A stretch of DNA of 56,943 bases from Sulfurimonas sp. (GTDB lineage Bacteria; Campylobacterota; Campylobacteria; Campylobacterales; Sulfurimonadaceae). Under the pieces are notes generated by a model, which did no database searches, was not told the DNA's origin, and saw only the letters and a list, made by a program, of their open reading frames with translations. Of the stretch, positions 18,320 to 26,533 are shown piece after piece. The DNA is taken from positions 1 through 56,943 of the forward strand of contig JALUWV010000048.1 of the NCBI GenBank assembly GCA_027019335.1, in the 5' to 3' direction. How positions within the stretch are numbered: position 1 is the first letter of the stretch; each line of letters starts with the position of its first letter. The position numbers and the translations under genes were made by a program.

Positions 18320-18692
18320 TTTTTTAAATAGTGATTGGTTTAACATAGGCTTGCAGATAGTTTTTTTAGTGCTTATTCTTTATGATGTGAAAAAATATAT
18401 GGCGACAAAAAAGAGAGAATATATAGTCAATATAGTTTTCACAGTAGGCTTTGCCATTTGGACACTCTACCCTTACTATAACTCTTATGTCGGTTGGGAT
18501 GAAAAACAAAAAGAGGAAATGCTGAGTACTTGTAAAGATACTAATGACACGAAGTTATGTAGCTGTGTGGATGATGCTCTTTTTAAAGGCTTTATCTATG
18601 AAAAATATAAAAAACTCGACAAAAATGGTACAGAGTATAAAGAGTTTTTACAAGAGGCGAAAGAGGATTGTTTAGATGACTCTTGGTTCTAA
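18312..18692 (+). CDS. Hypothetical membrane protein with Cys-containing tail
   Basis: A 126-residue protein with two N-terminal helices (about residues 9-25 and 38-58) and a polar C-terminal region containing four Cys (STCKDT, KLCSCVDD, EDCLDD). The spacing could support two disulfides if this region is periplasmic. It is not recognised. Its ATG overlaps the tcdA stop by eight bases, making it the third gene of a surE-tcdA operon. Confidence 0.7.
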   Translation: MFDFLNSDWFNIGLQIVFLVLILYDVKKYMATKKREYIVNIVFTVGFAIWTLYPYYNSYVGWDEKQKEEMLSTCKDTNDTKLCSCVDDALFKGFIYEKYKKLDKNGTEYKEFLQEAKEDCLDDSWF

Positions 18693-18698
18693 TTCAAG

Positions 18699-18727
18699 AG
18701 CTTATAATATTTATTAGCTTATAATAT
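18699..18727. repeat. Two direct copies of AGCTTATAATAT upstream of the FIST kinase gene
   Basis: The 12-base unit occurs at 18699-18710 and 18716-18727, 17 bases apart. Each copy contains TATAAT, so they may be alternative -10 boxes or a repeated binding site controlling the gene starting at 18755. Confidence 0.55.
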
Positions 18728-18754
18728 CTGTAATATTGTACAAGGTAGGCATCT

Positions 18755-21178
18755 ATGAAAACATATAATACTTATTATGATAATCGTGATAGTTTCAAGA
18801 GCTTTCTCCGAACAAATGGGATTGCAGGAACAAAGACAACACTTGTTCAAATTTTCAGCTCTATTCTTGAAAAAGCAGTTTTACAAAGAACGATGCAGGA
18901 TATCTTGTTACTACTCCCTGATGCAAAAATCATAGGTGCTACCACTGATGGAGAGATTTTAGATAATGTTGTCACGACAGATAAAATCATCGTTAGTGTT
19001 AGTGAGTTTGAGCATGCAACACTCGCAATCGCTATGCAAAGTAATAGTGGAGATAGCTTTGCTTGTGGTAAAGCATTGGCAGAGAAAATAGTACAAGCAG
19101 ATACAAAAACTCTTCTCCTTTTCTCTGATGGACTCAATTCCAATGGTGAAGCATTTTTAAATGGTGTAAAAAATCTCTCAAATGATATTCCTTTAGCTGG
19201 AGGGATGGCAGGAGATGCGGCTGCATTTGAAAAAACCTATGTTTTTTGTAATGAGGGGATTATATCAAGTGGTGCGGTTGGAGTAGCCATCAATACAGAA
19301 AAATTACACGTCCAAACTGCCTATAGTTTTAACTGGCAAGAGATAGGCAAAGAACTTACTGTTACGAAAGCAATAGATAATAGAGTCTATGAAATAGATG
19401 GAAAAACAGCAGTTGCCATTTATGCACAATATTTAGGTGAAGAGATAGCAGAAGCTCTCCCAGCCATAGGCATAGAATTTCCTCTCATTATTACCCGTAA
19501 TGGTGTGAAAATTGCTCGTGCAGTTTTAGGGAAAGAGTCAGATGGTTCTTTGATATTTGCAGGAAATTTAGCTGTGGGTGATACTGTCCATTTTGGCTAT
19601 GGACATAGTGGTATGATTTTGAAAGAGTCAGCACATACAAAAGATGCTTTTAGTGCAACTGCAGTTGAGTCTATATTTATCTACTCATGTATGGCACGCC
19701 GCCGTTTCTTAGAAGAGACTATCTCAACAGAATTGACACCTTTTTCTAACATCGCTCCAACAAGTGGATTTTTTACTTATGGTGAATTTTATAAAGCAGA
19801 TAACTGTGAGCTTTTAAACCAGACAATGACAGTCATCTCTTTGAGTGAAAAAGATGAAATGCAAGAGTACCATTTTGTAGATAAACAAAAAAATACAAAA
19901 GTATTTGATGCGAGTAGAACACAAAAAGCACTTTCACACCTTATAGAAGCGACTTCAAAAGAACTTACAGAGGCCAATAAAAATCTTGAAAAAATCGTAC
20001 AAGAAAAAACATCAGATTTGAGAAATAAAATTTTAGAACTTGAAAATGCTTCACGTGTTAAGTCTGAATTTTTAGCAGGTATGAGTCATGAGATTCGTAC
20101 ACCGCTCAATGCAATGCTTGGGTTTGTAGATATTTTAAAAGCGGGAGAAACACTAAAAGAAAGAAAACAACAATTTAACATTATTAAAGATTCTGGACTC
20201 TCTTTACTTACAATTATTAATGATGTTTTAGACTTTTCTAAAATAGAGAGTGGCAAAATGCTTTTAGAAAAAAGAAAATTTGCAACAAAAAAACCTTTTA
20301 AAAGTATAGGACAGCTATTTTATGAGAAAGCTGTTGAAAATGGAATAGAACTTAGGGTGGAATTTTCTCCAAATTTACCGCGTTTTTTTGTTGGAGATAT
20401 TGTACGCATAAAGCAAGTGGCTTCTAACTTTTTAAGTAATGCTCTCAAATTTACTCCAAAAGAGGGTAAGATAATCATGCGAGTAGAGTATGACACGAGC
20501 AAGGAAAACCTGCGTTTCTCGGTGAAAGATACGGGTGTAGGTATAGATGAAAAAAATCTTGAGAAAATATTTGAAGCCTTTACTCAAGAAGATACATCAA
20601 CAACAAGAAAATTTGGAGGCACAGGGTTGGGACTCTCTATCTCATCGGCACTTATAAACTCTATGGATGGGAAGATAGAAGTAGATAGTGTGCTGGGAGA
20701 GGGTAGTGAATTTAGTTTTACTTTACCGCTCATTGAAGCTGATGATTTTAGTGTGGTGGATGAAGAGGGGCATAAAAAAATAGACTTAAAGCAAAAGCTC
20801 TCAGGAAAAATCCTTGTTGTGGAGGACAACAAAACAAATCAGATGCTTATAGATATTATCTTAGATGATTTAGGTTTAGATGTGAGCATTGCAGACAATG
20901 GTCTCGTAGCAGTCGAAATGTTTCAAAAAGAGAGCTATGATTTGATTTTAATGGATGAAAATATGCCAAAAATGAATGGTATCGAAGCAACAAAAAATAT
21001 TTTAGCAATAGAAAAAGAGCAAAACTTAAAACACACTCCAATCATCGCCTTAACAGCCAATGCCCTCGCAACTGACAGAGCAAGGTTTTTAGGAGCAGGT
21101 ATGGATGAATTTGTTGCAAAACCGATAGACAATGAATTTCTCATAAGAGTACTCCACTCTTTTTTGTTGGCTGAGTAA
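18755..21178 (+). CDS. FIST-domain hybrid sensor histidine kinase / response regulator
   Basis: An 807-residue soluble hybrid kinase with no membrane helix. Residues about 30-220 are FIST N and 230-365 FIST C, a sensory module proposed to bind small ligands such as amino acids. A coiled coil (about 395-430) leads to the H-box MSHEIRTPLNAM with His near 444, N-box SNALKFTPK, G1 DTGVGID, G2 GGTGLGLSI, and a C-terminal receiver with Asp near 732 in LILMDENMPKMNG. No separate output domain or adjacent regulator gene is present, so the phosphorelay partner must be elsewhere. AAGG precedes the ATG. It is convergent with the MotA/MotB-like operon. Confidence 0.93.
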   Translation: MKTYNTYYDNRDSFKSFLRTNGIAGTKTTLVQIFSSILEKAVLQRTMQDILLLLPDAKIIGATTDGEILDNVVTTDKIIVSVSEFEHATLAIAMQSNSGDSFACGKALAEKIVQADTKTLLLFSDGLNSNGEAFLNGVKNLSNDIPLAGGMAGDAAAFEKTYVFCNEGIISSGAVGVAINTEKLHVQTAYSFNWQEIGKELTVTKAIDNRVYEIDGKTAVAIYAQYLGEEIAEALPAIGIEFPLIITRNGVKIARAVLGKESDGSLIFAGNLAVGDTVHFGYGHSGMILKESAHTKDAFSATAVESIFIYSCMARRRFLEETISTELTPFSNIAPTSGFFTYGEFYKADNCELLNQTMTVISLSEKDEMQEYHFVDKQKNTKVFDASRTQKALSHLIEATSKELTEANKNLEKIVQEKTSDLRNKILELENASRVKSEFLAGMSHEIRTPLNAMLGFVDILKAGETLKERKQQFNIIKDSGLSLLTIINDVLDFSKIESGKMLLEKRKFATKKPFKSIGQLFYEKAVENGIELRVEFSPNLPRFFVGDIVRIKQVASNFLSNALKFTPKEGKIIMRVEYDTSKENLRFSVKDTGVGIDEKNLEKIFEAFTQEDTSTTRKFGGTGLGLSISSALINSMDGKIEVDSVLGEGSEFSFTLPLIEADDFSVVDEEGHKKIDLKQKLSGKILVVEDNKTNQMLIDIILDDLGLDVSIADNGLVAVEMFQKESYDLILMDENMPKMNGIEATKNILAIEKEQNLKHTPIIALTANALATDRARFLGAGMDEFVAKPIDNEFLIRVLHSFLLAE

Positions 21179-21181
21179 CTC

Positions 21182-21307
21182 CTATATAAATTTTCTGAAA
21201 ACAGTTTTCAAAAGAGTTCTTTTCTCTTTTGGTTTGAGGAGTGCTTGAAGCTTCTCATCTAAGTAGTGTGAGGCGAGTTTGGTATATTTTGGCTCAAAAT
21301 TATTCAT
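21182..21307 (-). CDS. Small 41-residue basic protein, last gene of the MotA/MotB-like operon
   Basis: The start ATG overlaps the stop of the upstream OmpA-like gene by eight bases in a different frame, and the frame stays open for 41 codons before TAG. The product begins MNNFEPKYTKLASHYLDEK and is helical and Lys-rich, with a C-terminal KTVFRKFI. It has no membrane segment. The composition is protein-like and the gap to the convergent gene is otherwise empty, so a real short gene is plausible. It is not recognised. Confidence 0.5.
   Translation of the reverse strand: MNNFEPKYTKLASHYLDEKLQALLKPKEKRTLLKTVFRKFI
21210..21230. terminator. Weak hairpin between convergent operons
   Basis: AAAAGAG, a TTCTTTT loop and CTCTTTT form a 7-bp AT-rich stem 32 bases after the FIST kinase stop. 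It lies inside the short minus-strand gene. It is a candidate terminator for the plus strand, but the stem is weak and no separate T-run follows. Confidence 0.3.
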
Positions 21308-22415
21308 ACTCTAGGATACTCTCTATTTCATGCATTGCATCATCATTTTTGAGACGAAATTTAATCTCTATTCTTCGCGAAGCTTGTTTGTTTTCTTTAC
21401 CATTTTTATACAAAATAGGGTCTTGGTAGGAACGTCCACTCGCAACGAGAAGTGATTTCAGATGGTTTTGTTGTGTAAAAGGCAAGCTTAAAAGGTAGTT
21501 CATTACAGCATAAGCACGTTTTTGCGATAAATTGAGGTTTAAGAGATAACCCCCGTCACTATCGGTATGCCCTTCTATGATAATACGGTCAAGTTGTGAT
21601 TTTATCTGTTTGTTGGCTGTTAATGCGCCTACATAATTGATAAAAATCTTTTTCAGCTCTTTTTTTGCCTGAGGTTTTAAGATAGCACTATTTTTGGTAA
21701 ACAAAATATTGGATGCGAGTCGCAGAGAACCACTCTGTGCATCAATAGAGACTTTTTTGCCAAGACTTTTCTTTAATGCAGCAATCACACGGATTTTGAC
21801 ACCTGTAAGATTTTTGATACGGGCTTTTTGAGATTGCATTTTTGCCACAAGTGTATCATACTGTGTTGCCTTTTCATCGAGTGAATGCAGAAGGGTTAAA
21901 AGCTTTTTATCTTTGAGTTTGAGAGCATCTTCTTTAGCTGTGAGAGAGTTTGAGAGGACAAGCACTTGACTTGTGTAGTCTTGGAGCTTTTTGTTTTGTG
22001 ATTGGAGTGTTGCATTGGATTCATCGAGTAGATTTTGCATGAGAATGATTTTGTTGTTAAAGTCATCTATGTGTGTGTTCTGTGCAAGGAGAATGTCGTT
22101 AAGATTTTCTATCTCCTGTGTTTTGAGTTCAAGAGAATTTTTTGAAATAAGGAGTGATTCTTTACTTGCATTGAGTTCACTACTACGAGCGGCTAAAAGT
22201 CTTTTGAGCTTTTGGACTTCTTTGTCACGCAGAAGTAAAGCACTTAAAGAGTTTTCTAAAGAGCTTTCTTTAGAATCAAGTGTCTGTTTGAGTACCATAG
22301 ATTTAACAACAATCGCACCAATGACAAGGATAAAGACAAAGAGTAATCCCGCCATTAAATCTGCATAAGAAATCCAAAAATTTGTCTCCGATTCTCTTTT
22401 ATTTTTTAAGAACAT
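21300..22415 (-). CDS. MotB-like OmpA-family protein with long coiled coil
   Basis: A 371-residue protein. The N-terminal helix FWISYADLMAGLLFVFIL carries an Asp in the position used for proton binding in MotB-type stators (compare YADF in MotB). Residues about 40-210 are a long coiled coil with regular Leu/Ser/Lys heptads. Residues about 225-360 form an OmpA/Pal peptidoglycan-binding domain with IIIEGHTDSDGG and NLNLSQKRAYAVMNYLL. It should anchor to peptidoglycan through a long stalk. The ATG directly follows the MotA-like stop, so the two make one stator pair. It is not next to flagellar genes. Confidence 0.9.
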   Translation of the reverse strand: MFLKNKRESETNFWISYADLMAGLLFVFILVIGAIVVKSMVLKQTLDSKESSLENSLSALLLRDKEVQKLKRLLAARSSELNASKESLLISKNSLELKTQEIENLNDILLAQNTHIDDFNNKIILMQNLLDESNATLQSQNKKLQDYTSQVLVLSNSLTAKEDALKLKDKKLLTLLHSLDEKATQYDTLVAKMQSQKARIKNLTGVKIRVIAALKKSLGKKVSIDAQSGSLRLASNILFTKNSAILKPQAKKELKKIFINYVGALTANKQIKSQLDRIIIEGHTDSDGGYLLNLNLSQKRAYAVMNYLLSLPFTQQNHLKSLLVASGRSYQDPILYKNGKENKQASRRIEIKFRLKNDDAMHEIESILEYE

Positions 22416-23552
22416 TTAGTTTTCTTTTATCGCTTGTGCAACAGCTCTATGGTACTCAGAGATACTTTCTTGTACGGCATTACTCTCTAGTGATACATGG
22501 GAGGCAAAATCTGCAAGTTTTATCACGATTTGACCGACTTCATTGTCAATTTTATCAAAAGTTTGATTGAGAGAGTTATTCATGTTGTGACTATGTGTTT
22601 GCACGGTTTGCTCAAAAGATTTGGTTGCAGTTGTGAAGTCACGGATAGATTGCTCAATCTCCTCTTGTGCTTTGATGGCATTATTATTATGGTTTATCTG
22701 TGTGAGTGTGTTTTGGAGTTCATGAGAAACATTGACAAGACTTTGTGCAATTTGTGCGAAGTTCGTGTTTGTATCTGCCATCACTTTTTCATAGCTTTTT
22801 TTCTGATGTATATTGAGTTCTTGAATAAAATCAAGACTAAAAGTCTCTTTCATTGCCGCTAAAAACTTGTTCTGTTTTAAGTCGTATTGTGTGTATTTGT
22901 AGATGGTAAGTTCATCTTGTGACCATACTTTATATGAGAGTTCATCTTCAATGAGAGAGAAAAAATTATGTACTTTACTCATTCCTCGTTTTTCAAAGTA
23001 TGTCCAAATCAAAGAGAGTAAAATACCATAAATCGAAGCAAGAAATGCAGAACCAACCCCACTCAGAAGCAAAGAGATTTCATGGTCTAAAGATTGTGTG
23101 TCACTTACAGAGAAATTCGGCATTGAGATAGCGATGGCGATAAATGTTCCTAAAATCCCCAACATCGGGAAGATTGAAGCCCCAATAGAAGCAAAATTAT
23201 CATTACGTACATCACTATAGTATGCATTTAAGTACTTTTCTATATCTAAGATAGATTTTGTTTGTGCATGGATAGTTAGTGAGTTGAGTGTCAATTTTTC
23301 TGTGAGTGCTTTGATGACATTTCCATGTGTGGCTCGCATTTTACAGATAGAGTAGTTTGCATTGTGGCGAATGAACAGTAAAAATACAAAAAGGATAAGA
23401 CCTAACATTACGATAGAGTGTATGGGAACATTTAAAGGGAGTAAATTGAGGTACCCTAAAAGTGCTGTGAGAAAAAAGAGTATCGGGACAAATGCAATTA
23501 CAAAGTAGTTTGCATAACAGGCTGGAGTTTCAGTTTGGTAATCTATTTGCAT
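22416..23552 (-). CDS. MotA/TolQ/ExbB-type proton channel with coiled-coil tail
   Basis: A 378-residue inner-membrane protein. Helices lie at about residues 15-35, 42-62, 128-150 and 170-192, with the family signature SIFPMLGILGTFIAIAIS and LLLSGVGSAFLASIYGI. A C-terminal stretch of about 150 residues (245-378) is a predicted coiled coil, which TolQ/ExbB lack. A similar long tail is known from ZorA of Zorya. It is directly followed by the MotB-like partner and overlaps the preceding small gene by ten bases. Together they should form an ion-driven motor or force generator of unknown purpose. Confidence 0.9.
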   Translation of the reverse strand: MQIDYQTETPACYANYFVIAFVPILFFLTALLGYLNLLPLNVPIHSIVMLGLILFVFLLFIRHNANYSICKMRATHGNVIKALTEKLTLNSLTIHAQTKSILDIEKYLNAYYSDVRNDNFASIGASIFPMLGILGTFIAIAISMPNFSVSDTQSLDHEISLLLSGVGSAFLASIYGILLSLIWTYFEKRGMSKVHNFFSLIEDELSYKVWSQDELTIYKYTQYDLKQNKFLAAMKETFSLDFIQELNIHQKKSYEKVMADTNTNFAQIAQSLVNVSHELQNTLTQINHNNNAIKAQEEIEQSIRDFTTATKSFEQTVQTHSHNMNNSLNQTFDKIDNEVGQIVIKLADFASHVSLESNAVQESISEYHRAVAQAIKEN

Positions 23553-23893
23553 AAAATTTCCTTGTATATTTCTTTGATAGTACTTACATTTGAATGTTGT
23601 ATGTAGAATTTTTGCAGCAGTTGTTTAAGCTTATTAAGGTTAAAACGCCAGTAATGTTTTGCATTGAATTTATCTGATTTTTGCATGGCGAGTAATAAGG
23701 CATCTTCTGTAAGGTTTCCTTGATGTACTTTTATAGTATCTAACATGAGCGCAATGAGTTCTTCTTGTGAAGCCTCTGTTGTATCATCATCTTCTAGTTG
23801 TCGTGTGGGCAGAAAAGTCCAAATTTTCCATACACCTAAAATCATAAAAATGATAAAAGCAAACATCATCCAAAAAGAAGTGTCAAATTCCAT
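23543..23893 (-). CDS. Small membrane-anchored protein, first gene of the MotA/MotB-like operon
   Basis: A 116-residue protein with one N-terminal helix (FWMMFAFIIFMILGVWKIWTF, starting near residue 6) and a cytoplasmic helical domain of about 85 residues (EEASQEELIALMLDTIKVHQ-like region onward). It is not recognised. A longer frame reaches 23944, but the ATG at 23893 has AAAAGG six bases upstream and gives a natural N-terminus, so it was chosen. It overlaps the channel gene by ten bases, which argues that it is a structural or regulatory part of the same complex. Confidence 0.75.
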   Translation of the reverse strand: MEFDTSFWMMFAFIIFMILGVWKIWTFLPTRQLEDDDTTEASQEELIALMLDTIKVHQGNLTEDALLLAMQKSDKFNAKHYWRFNLNKLKQLLQKFYIQHSNVSTIKEIYKEILCK

Positions 23894-23929
23894 ATATAAC
23901 CTTTTTGGAAAATTATAGACTAATTTAGA

Positions 23930-23935
23930 TAAAAT
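23930..23935 (+). promoter_or_regulatory. -10 box of a probable leaderless transcript (cmoA)
   Basis: TAAAAT ends seven bases before the ATG at 23943, with no ribosome binding site. Confidence 0.45.
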
Positions 23936-23942
23936 TATAACC

Positions 23943-24650
23943 ATGAATGATAAAGTATTTACAAAACCGATAAAAAAACAGTTTGAATTTGATGAAGAAG
24001 TGGCTGCAGTCTTCGATGATATGCTCGCACGCAGTGTGCCTTTTTATAAAGAATCGCAAGATATAACAGAGTTTTTTGTGCATAAAAATCTCTCTGAAAA
24101 TGGTCTTGTTTATGATTTGGGTTGCTCAACCGCCACCTTGTTGTTAAATATTCATCGTGGACTCAAAGTCAATGCCTCGTTGATAGGGTTAGATAACTCT
24201 GATGCCATGCTCGCCCAAGCAAAACGCAAATGTGAAGCTTTTGGGGCAAAGGTAGATGTATATAATGCTGACATCTTAGAGTATGATTATCAACAAGCAG
24301 ATGTCTTTGTAAGTAACTATACTTTACAATTTATTCGTCCACTTGTGAGAGAAGAGCTGGTGAAAAAAATAGCAAATGCACTTCAAGAAAAAGGGGTTTT
24401 TATCTTTAGTGAAAAAGTAATTTCACACGAACCAAAACTTAACAAAGATTTAATAGAGTGTTATTATGATTTTAAAAAAGAGCAGGGCTACTCAGAGTAT
24501 GAGATTGTACAAAAAAGAGAAGCTTTAGAGAATGTACTTGTGCCTTACAGTGAAGAAGAAAATATAAAAATGGCAAAAAATGCAGGATTTTCACACTGTG
24601 AAGTGGTGTTTCGCTGGGCAAATTTTGCGACTTTTATAGCTTTGAAATAG
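23943..24650 (+). CDS. cmoA: Carboxy-S-adenosyl-L-methionine synthase CmoA
   Basis: A 235-residue SAM-dependent enzyme that makes carboxy-SAM from SAM and prephenate for CmoB, which builds 5-oxyacetyl-uridine at tRNA position 34. Motifs include [14 protein letters not shown] near residue 58, [15 protein letters not shown] near 88, and SNYTLQFI near 120. The family-specific N-terminus ([19 protein letters not shown]) is present. The length is close to E. coli CmoA. CmoB is not in the window. Confidence 0.95.
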   Translation: MNDKVFTKPIKKQFEFDEEVAAVFDDMLARSVPFYKESQDITEFFVHKNLSENGLVYDLGCSTATLLLNIHRGLKVNASLIGLDNSDAMLAQAKRKCEAFGAKVDVYNADILEYDYQQADVFVSNYTLQFIRPLVREELVKKIANALQEKGVFIFSEKVISHEPKLNKDLIECYYDFKKEQGYSEYEIVQKREALENVLVPYSEEENIKMAKNAGFSHCEVVFRWANFATFIALK

Positions 24651-24662
24651 TATTCGTCTGCT

Positions 24663-24929
24663 CTACCAAACATTTGCTTGCTGGTGTTGTGTCTTTTCAC
24701 CTGTGATATACTCTTTTGTGACATCGACTACCTTTTTGTAGCCCTGTTTTGCTTTGAGTTCAATCTCTTTGTAAGTGATAATGTCATCTTTACCACACTC
24801 TTTATGGTAATAGCCTTGAAAGTCATAGTATTCATTACAATCACTATAGTATTTTGCAGAGATACCATGCTTATTTACACAGCCTGAGAAGAAGATGCTA
24901 AGGAGTAAAAAGGGAACTGTTTTAATCAT
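24663..24929 (-). CDS. Putative small lipoprotein
   Basis: An 88-residue protein with a lipoprotein signal, MIKTVPFLLLSIFFSGC, giving a lipidated Cys at residue 17. The mature part is polar and contains two further Cys. A longer frame begins at 24992, but that would bury the lipobox behind 21 charged residues, so the ATG at 24929 is preferred despite a poor ribosome binding site. It overlaps neither neighbour in this form and follows nth by about 25 bases. Function unknown. Confidence 0.65.
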   Translation of the reverse strand: MIKTVPFLLLSIFFSGCVNKHGISAKYYSDCNEYYDFQGYYHKECGKDDIITYKEIELKAKQGYKKVVDVTKEYITGEKTQHQQANVW

Positions 24930-24954
24930 ACTATGTTTTAAGCATTTAGCATAC

Positions 24955-25596
24955 CTAAACTTTAAAACTCTCTTTAGATTTGCAAAATTCACTCAAAAAA
25001 CACTCATTGCATAGCGGATTTTTTGCCTTACAAGTATAGCGACCAAAAAGAACCATCCCTTGATGGAGGGCATGAAGATTATTTTTAAATTTTTTTACTA
25101 AAGTGGCTTCTGTAGCAAGGGCAGTTTTATCATCACTCAAGCCTAATCGGTGTGCTACACGAAATACATGGGTATCAACCGCCATCAGATTTGCACCAGT
25201 GTATTCTATCATGACGACATTTGCTGTTTTTTGTCCGACTCCTGCAAGTGTTTGTAGTTCTTTTTCATCAAGAGGTACTTCACCATTATAGACTTCCACG
25301 ACTCTTTTTGCCATAGCAATAATATTTTTTGCTTTATTGTTAAAAAAAGAGCAGGAGTTTATAAAGGATTTCACATCTTCAAGTTTGGCATTTGCAAGTT
25401 CTTTTGGTGATGGGTATTTTTCAAAGAGGGGAGGTGTTAAGATATTGACACGTTTATCGGTACATTGTGCAGAAAGTGCAACAGCAATGACAAGCTCATA
25501 GGCATTTTTGTAACGAAGTTCTGTCTCTGCATCTTTGTACTTTTCGACAAATAATCTATGAATTTCTATGATTTCTTTTTTTGTGGCTTTTTTCAT
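24955..25596 (-). CDS. nth: Endonuclease III
   Basis: A 213-residue DNA glycosylase/AP lyase that removes oxidised pyrimidines in base excision repair. The helix-hairpin-helix is LQTLAGVGQKTANVV with the catalytic Lys, followed by the catalytic Asp in VDTHVFRVAHRLGL. The C-terminus carries the 4Fe-4S motif C-x6-C-x2-C-x5-C (CKAKNPLCNECFLSEFC). All key residues are present and the length matches E. coli Nth. Confidence 0.97.
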   Translation of the reverse strand: MKKATKKEIIEIHRLFVEKYKDAETELRYKNAYELVIAVALSAQCTDKRVNILTPPLFEKYPSPKELANAKLEDVKSFINSCSFFNNKAKNIIAMAKRVVEVYNGEVPLDEKELQTLAGVGQKTANVVMIEYTGANLMAVDTHVFRVAHRLGLSDDKTALATEATLVKKFKNNLHALHQGMVLFGRYTCKAKNPLCNECFLSEFCKSKESFKV

Positions 25597-25687
25597 AAGG
25601 GTATTTTATCTTCTTATTACTTAAGTTGTTTAATATCTATTATCCTAAGAGTACTAAACTTTTGCCAACATAACTCAAGGAATACAA

Positions 25688-26533
25688 ATGAATCCAGTCA
25701 CAAAAATCTTAACGACACTCGTTTTTGGTGCAGTCATTGCAAGCGCACAAACTTTAGTAACCGTTAATGGTTCTGCTATAACACAAAATGATGTAGATAC
25801 AGAATTAATGCAAGCTACTCAAGGTAGATTTAATGAAGTTCCAGCAGAAAAAAGAGCAGAATTTAGAAAACAAGTTCTCAACCAACTAATCGCAAAAGAA
25901 TTAGTGTATAGTGATGCTAAAAAAAGCGGTGTACTTCATTCTAAAGATTTTAAAACTGAGTATAAAAAACTTTTAGAAATAGCGAAAAGAAATATCGCTA
26001 TCCAAGTTTGGCAAAAACAACAACTTGATAAAGTAAAAGTTTCTCAAAAAGAGTTAAAAGATTATTACAAAAAAAACAAGGCTGAGTTTAATGTAAAAGA
26101 GAGTGTGCATGCTCGTCATATCTTAGTAAAAACAGAAGCAGAAGCAAACAAAATCATTGCACAATTAAAATCTTTAAAAGGTGCAAAACTTAAAGCAAAA
26201 TTCATAGAACTTGCAAAATCAAAATCAACAGGACCTAGTGGTAAACAAGGTGGAGATTTAGGAACATTCGTAAGTGGACAAATGGTACCTGCATTTAACA
26301 AAGCAGTATTTAGCATGAAAGTTGGTACAGTAACAGCGAAACCTGTTAAAACACAATTTGGTTACCACATCATCTACTTAGAAGCGAAAAATCCTGCGAA
26401 AATCAGAAGCTTTAAAGAAGTGGCACCTGTTATCGAGCAACGTATTAAACTTGAAAAATTTAAAGTAGCAATACGCGCTAAAATGGAAGCTTTAAAGAAA
26501 AAAGCGAAAATAGTCGTCAATCACAAAAAATAG
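25688..26533 (+). CDS. Periplasmic peptidyl-prolyl cis-trans isomerase / chaperone (PpiC type)
   Basis: A 281-residue exported foldase of the SurA/PrsA type, related to Campylobacter PEB4/CBF2 which helps outer membrane protein assembly. A signal peptide (MNPVTKILTTLVFGAVIASA) is followed by a SurA-like N-terminal domain (about 20-130), then a parvulin domain (about 132-232) with VHARHILVKTEAEA and GGDLGTFVSGQMVPAFNKA, and a basic C-terminal helix. AAGGA precedes the ATG. The next gene starts right after its stop. Confidence 0.92.
   Translation: MNPVTKILTTLVFGAVIASAQTLVTVNGSAITQNDVDTELMQATQGRFNEVPAEKRAEFRKQVLNQLIAKELVYSDAKKSGVLHSKDFKTEYKKLLEIAKRNIAIQVWQKQQLDKVKVSQKELKDYYKKNKAEFNVKESVHARHILVKTEAEANKIIAQLKSLKGAKLKAKFIELAKSKSTGPSGKQGGDLGTFVSGQMVPAFNKAVFSMKVGTVTAKPVKTQFGYHIIYLEAKNPAKIRSFKEVAPVIEQRIKLEKFKVAIRAKMEALKKKAKIVVNHKK

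Noticed and set aside
21300..23552. A complete Zorya anti-phage system
   Set aside because: The channel and OmpA proteins resemble ZorA/ZorB in layout, but no ZorC, ZorD or ZorE-like gene is adjacent and the neighbours are housekeeping or signalling genes.
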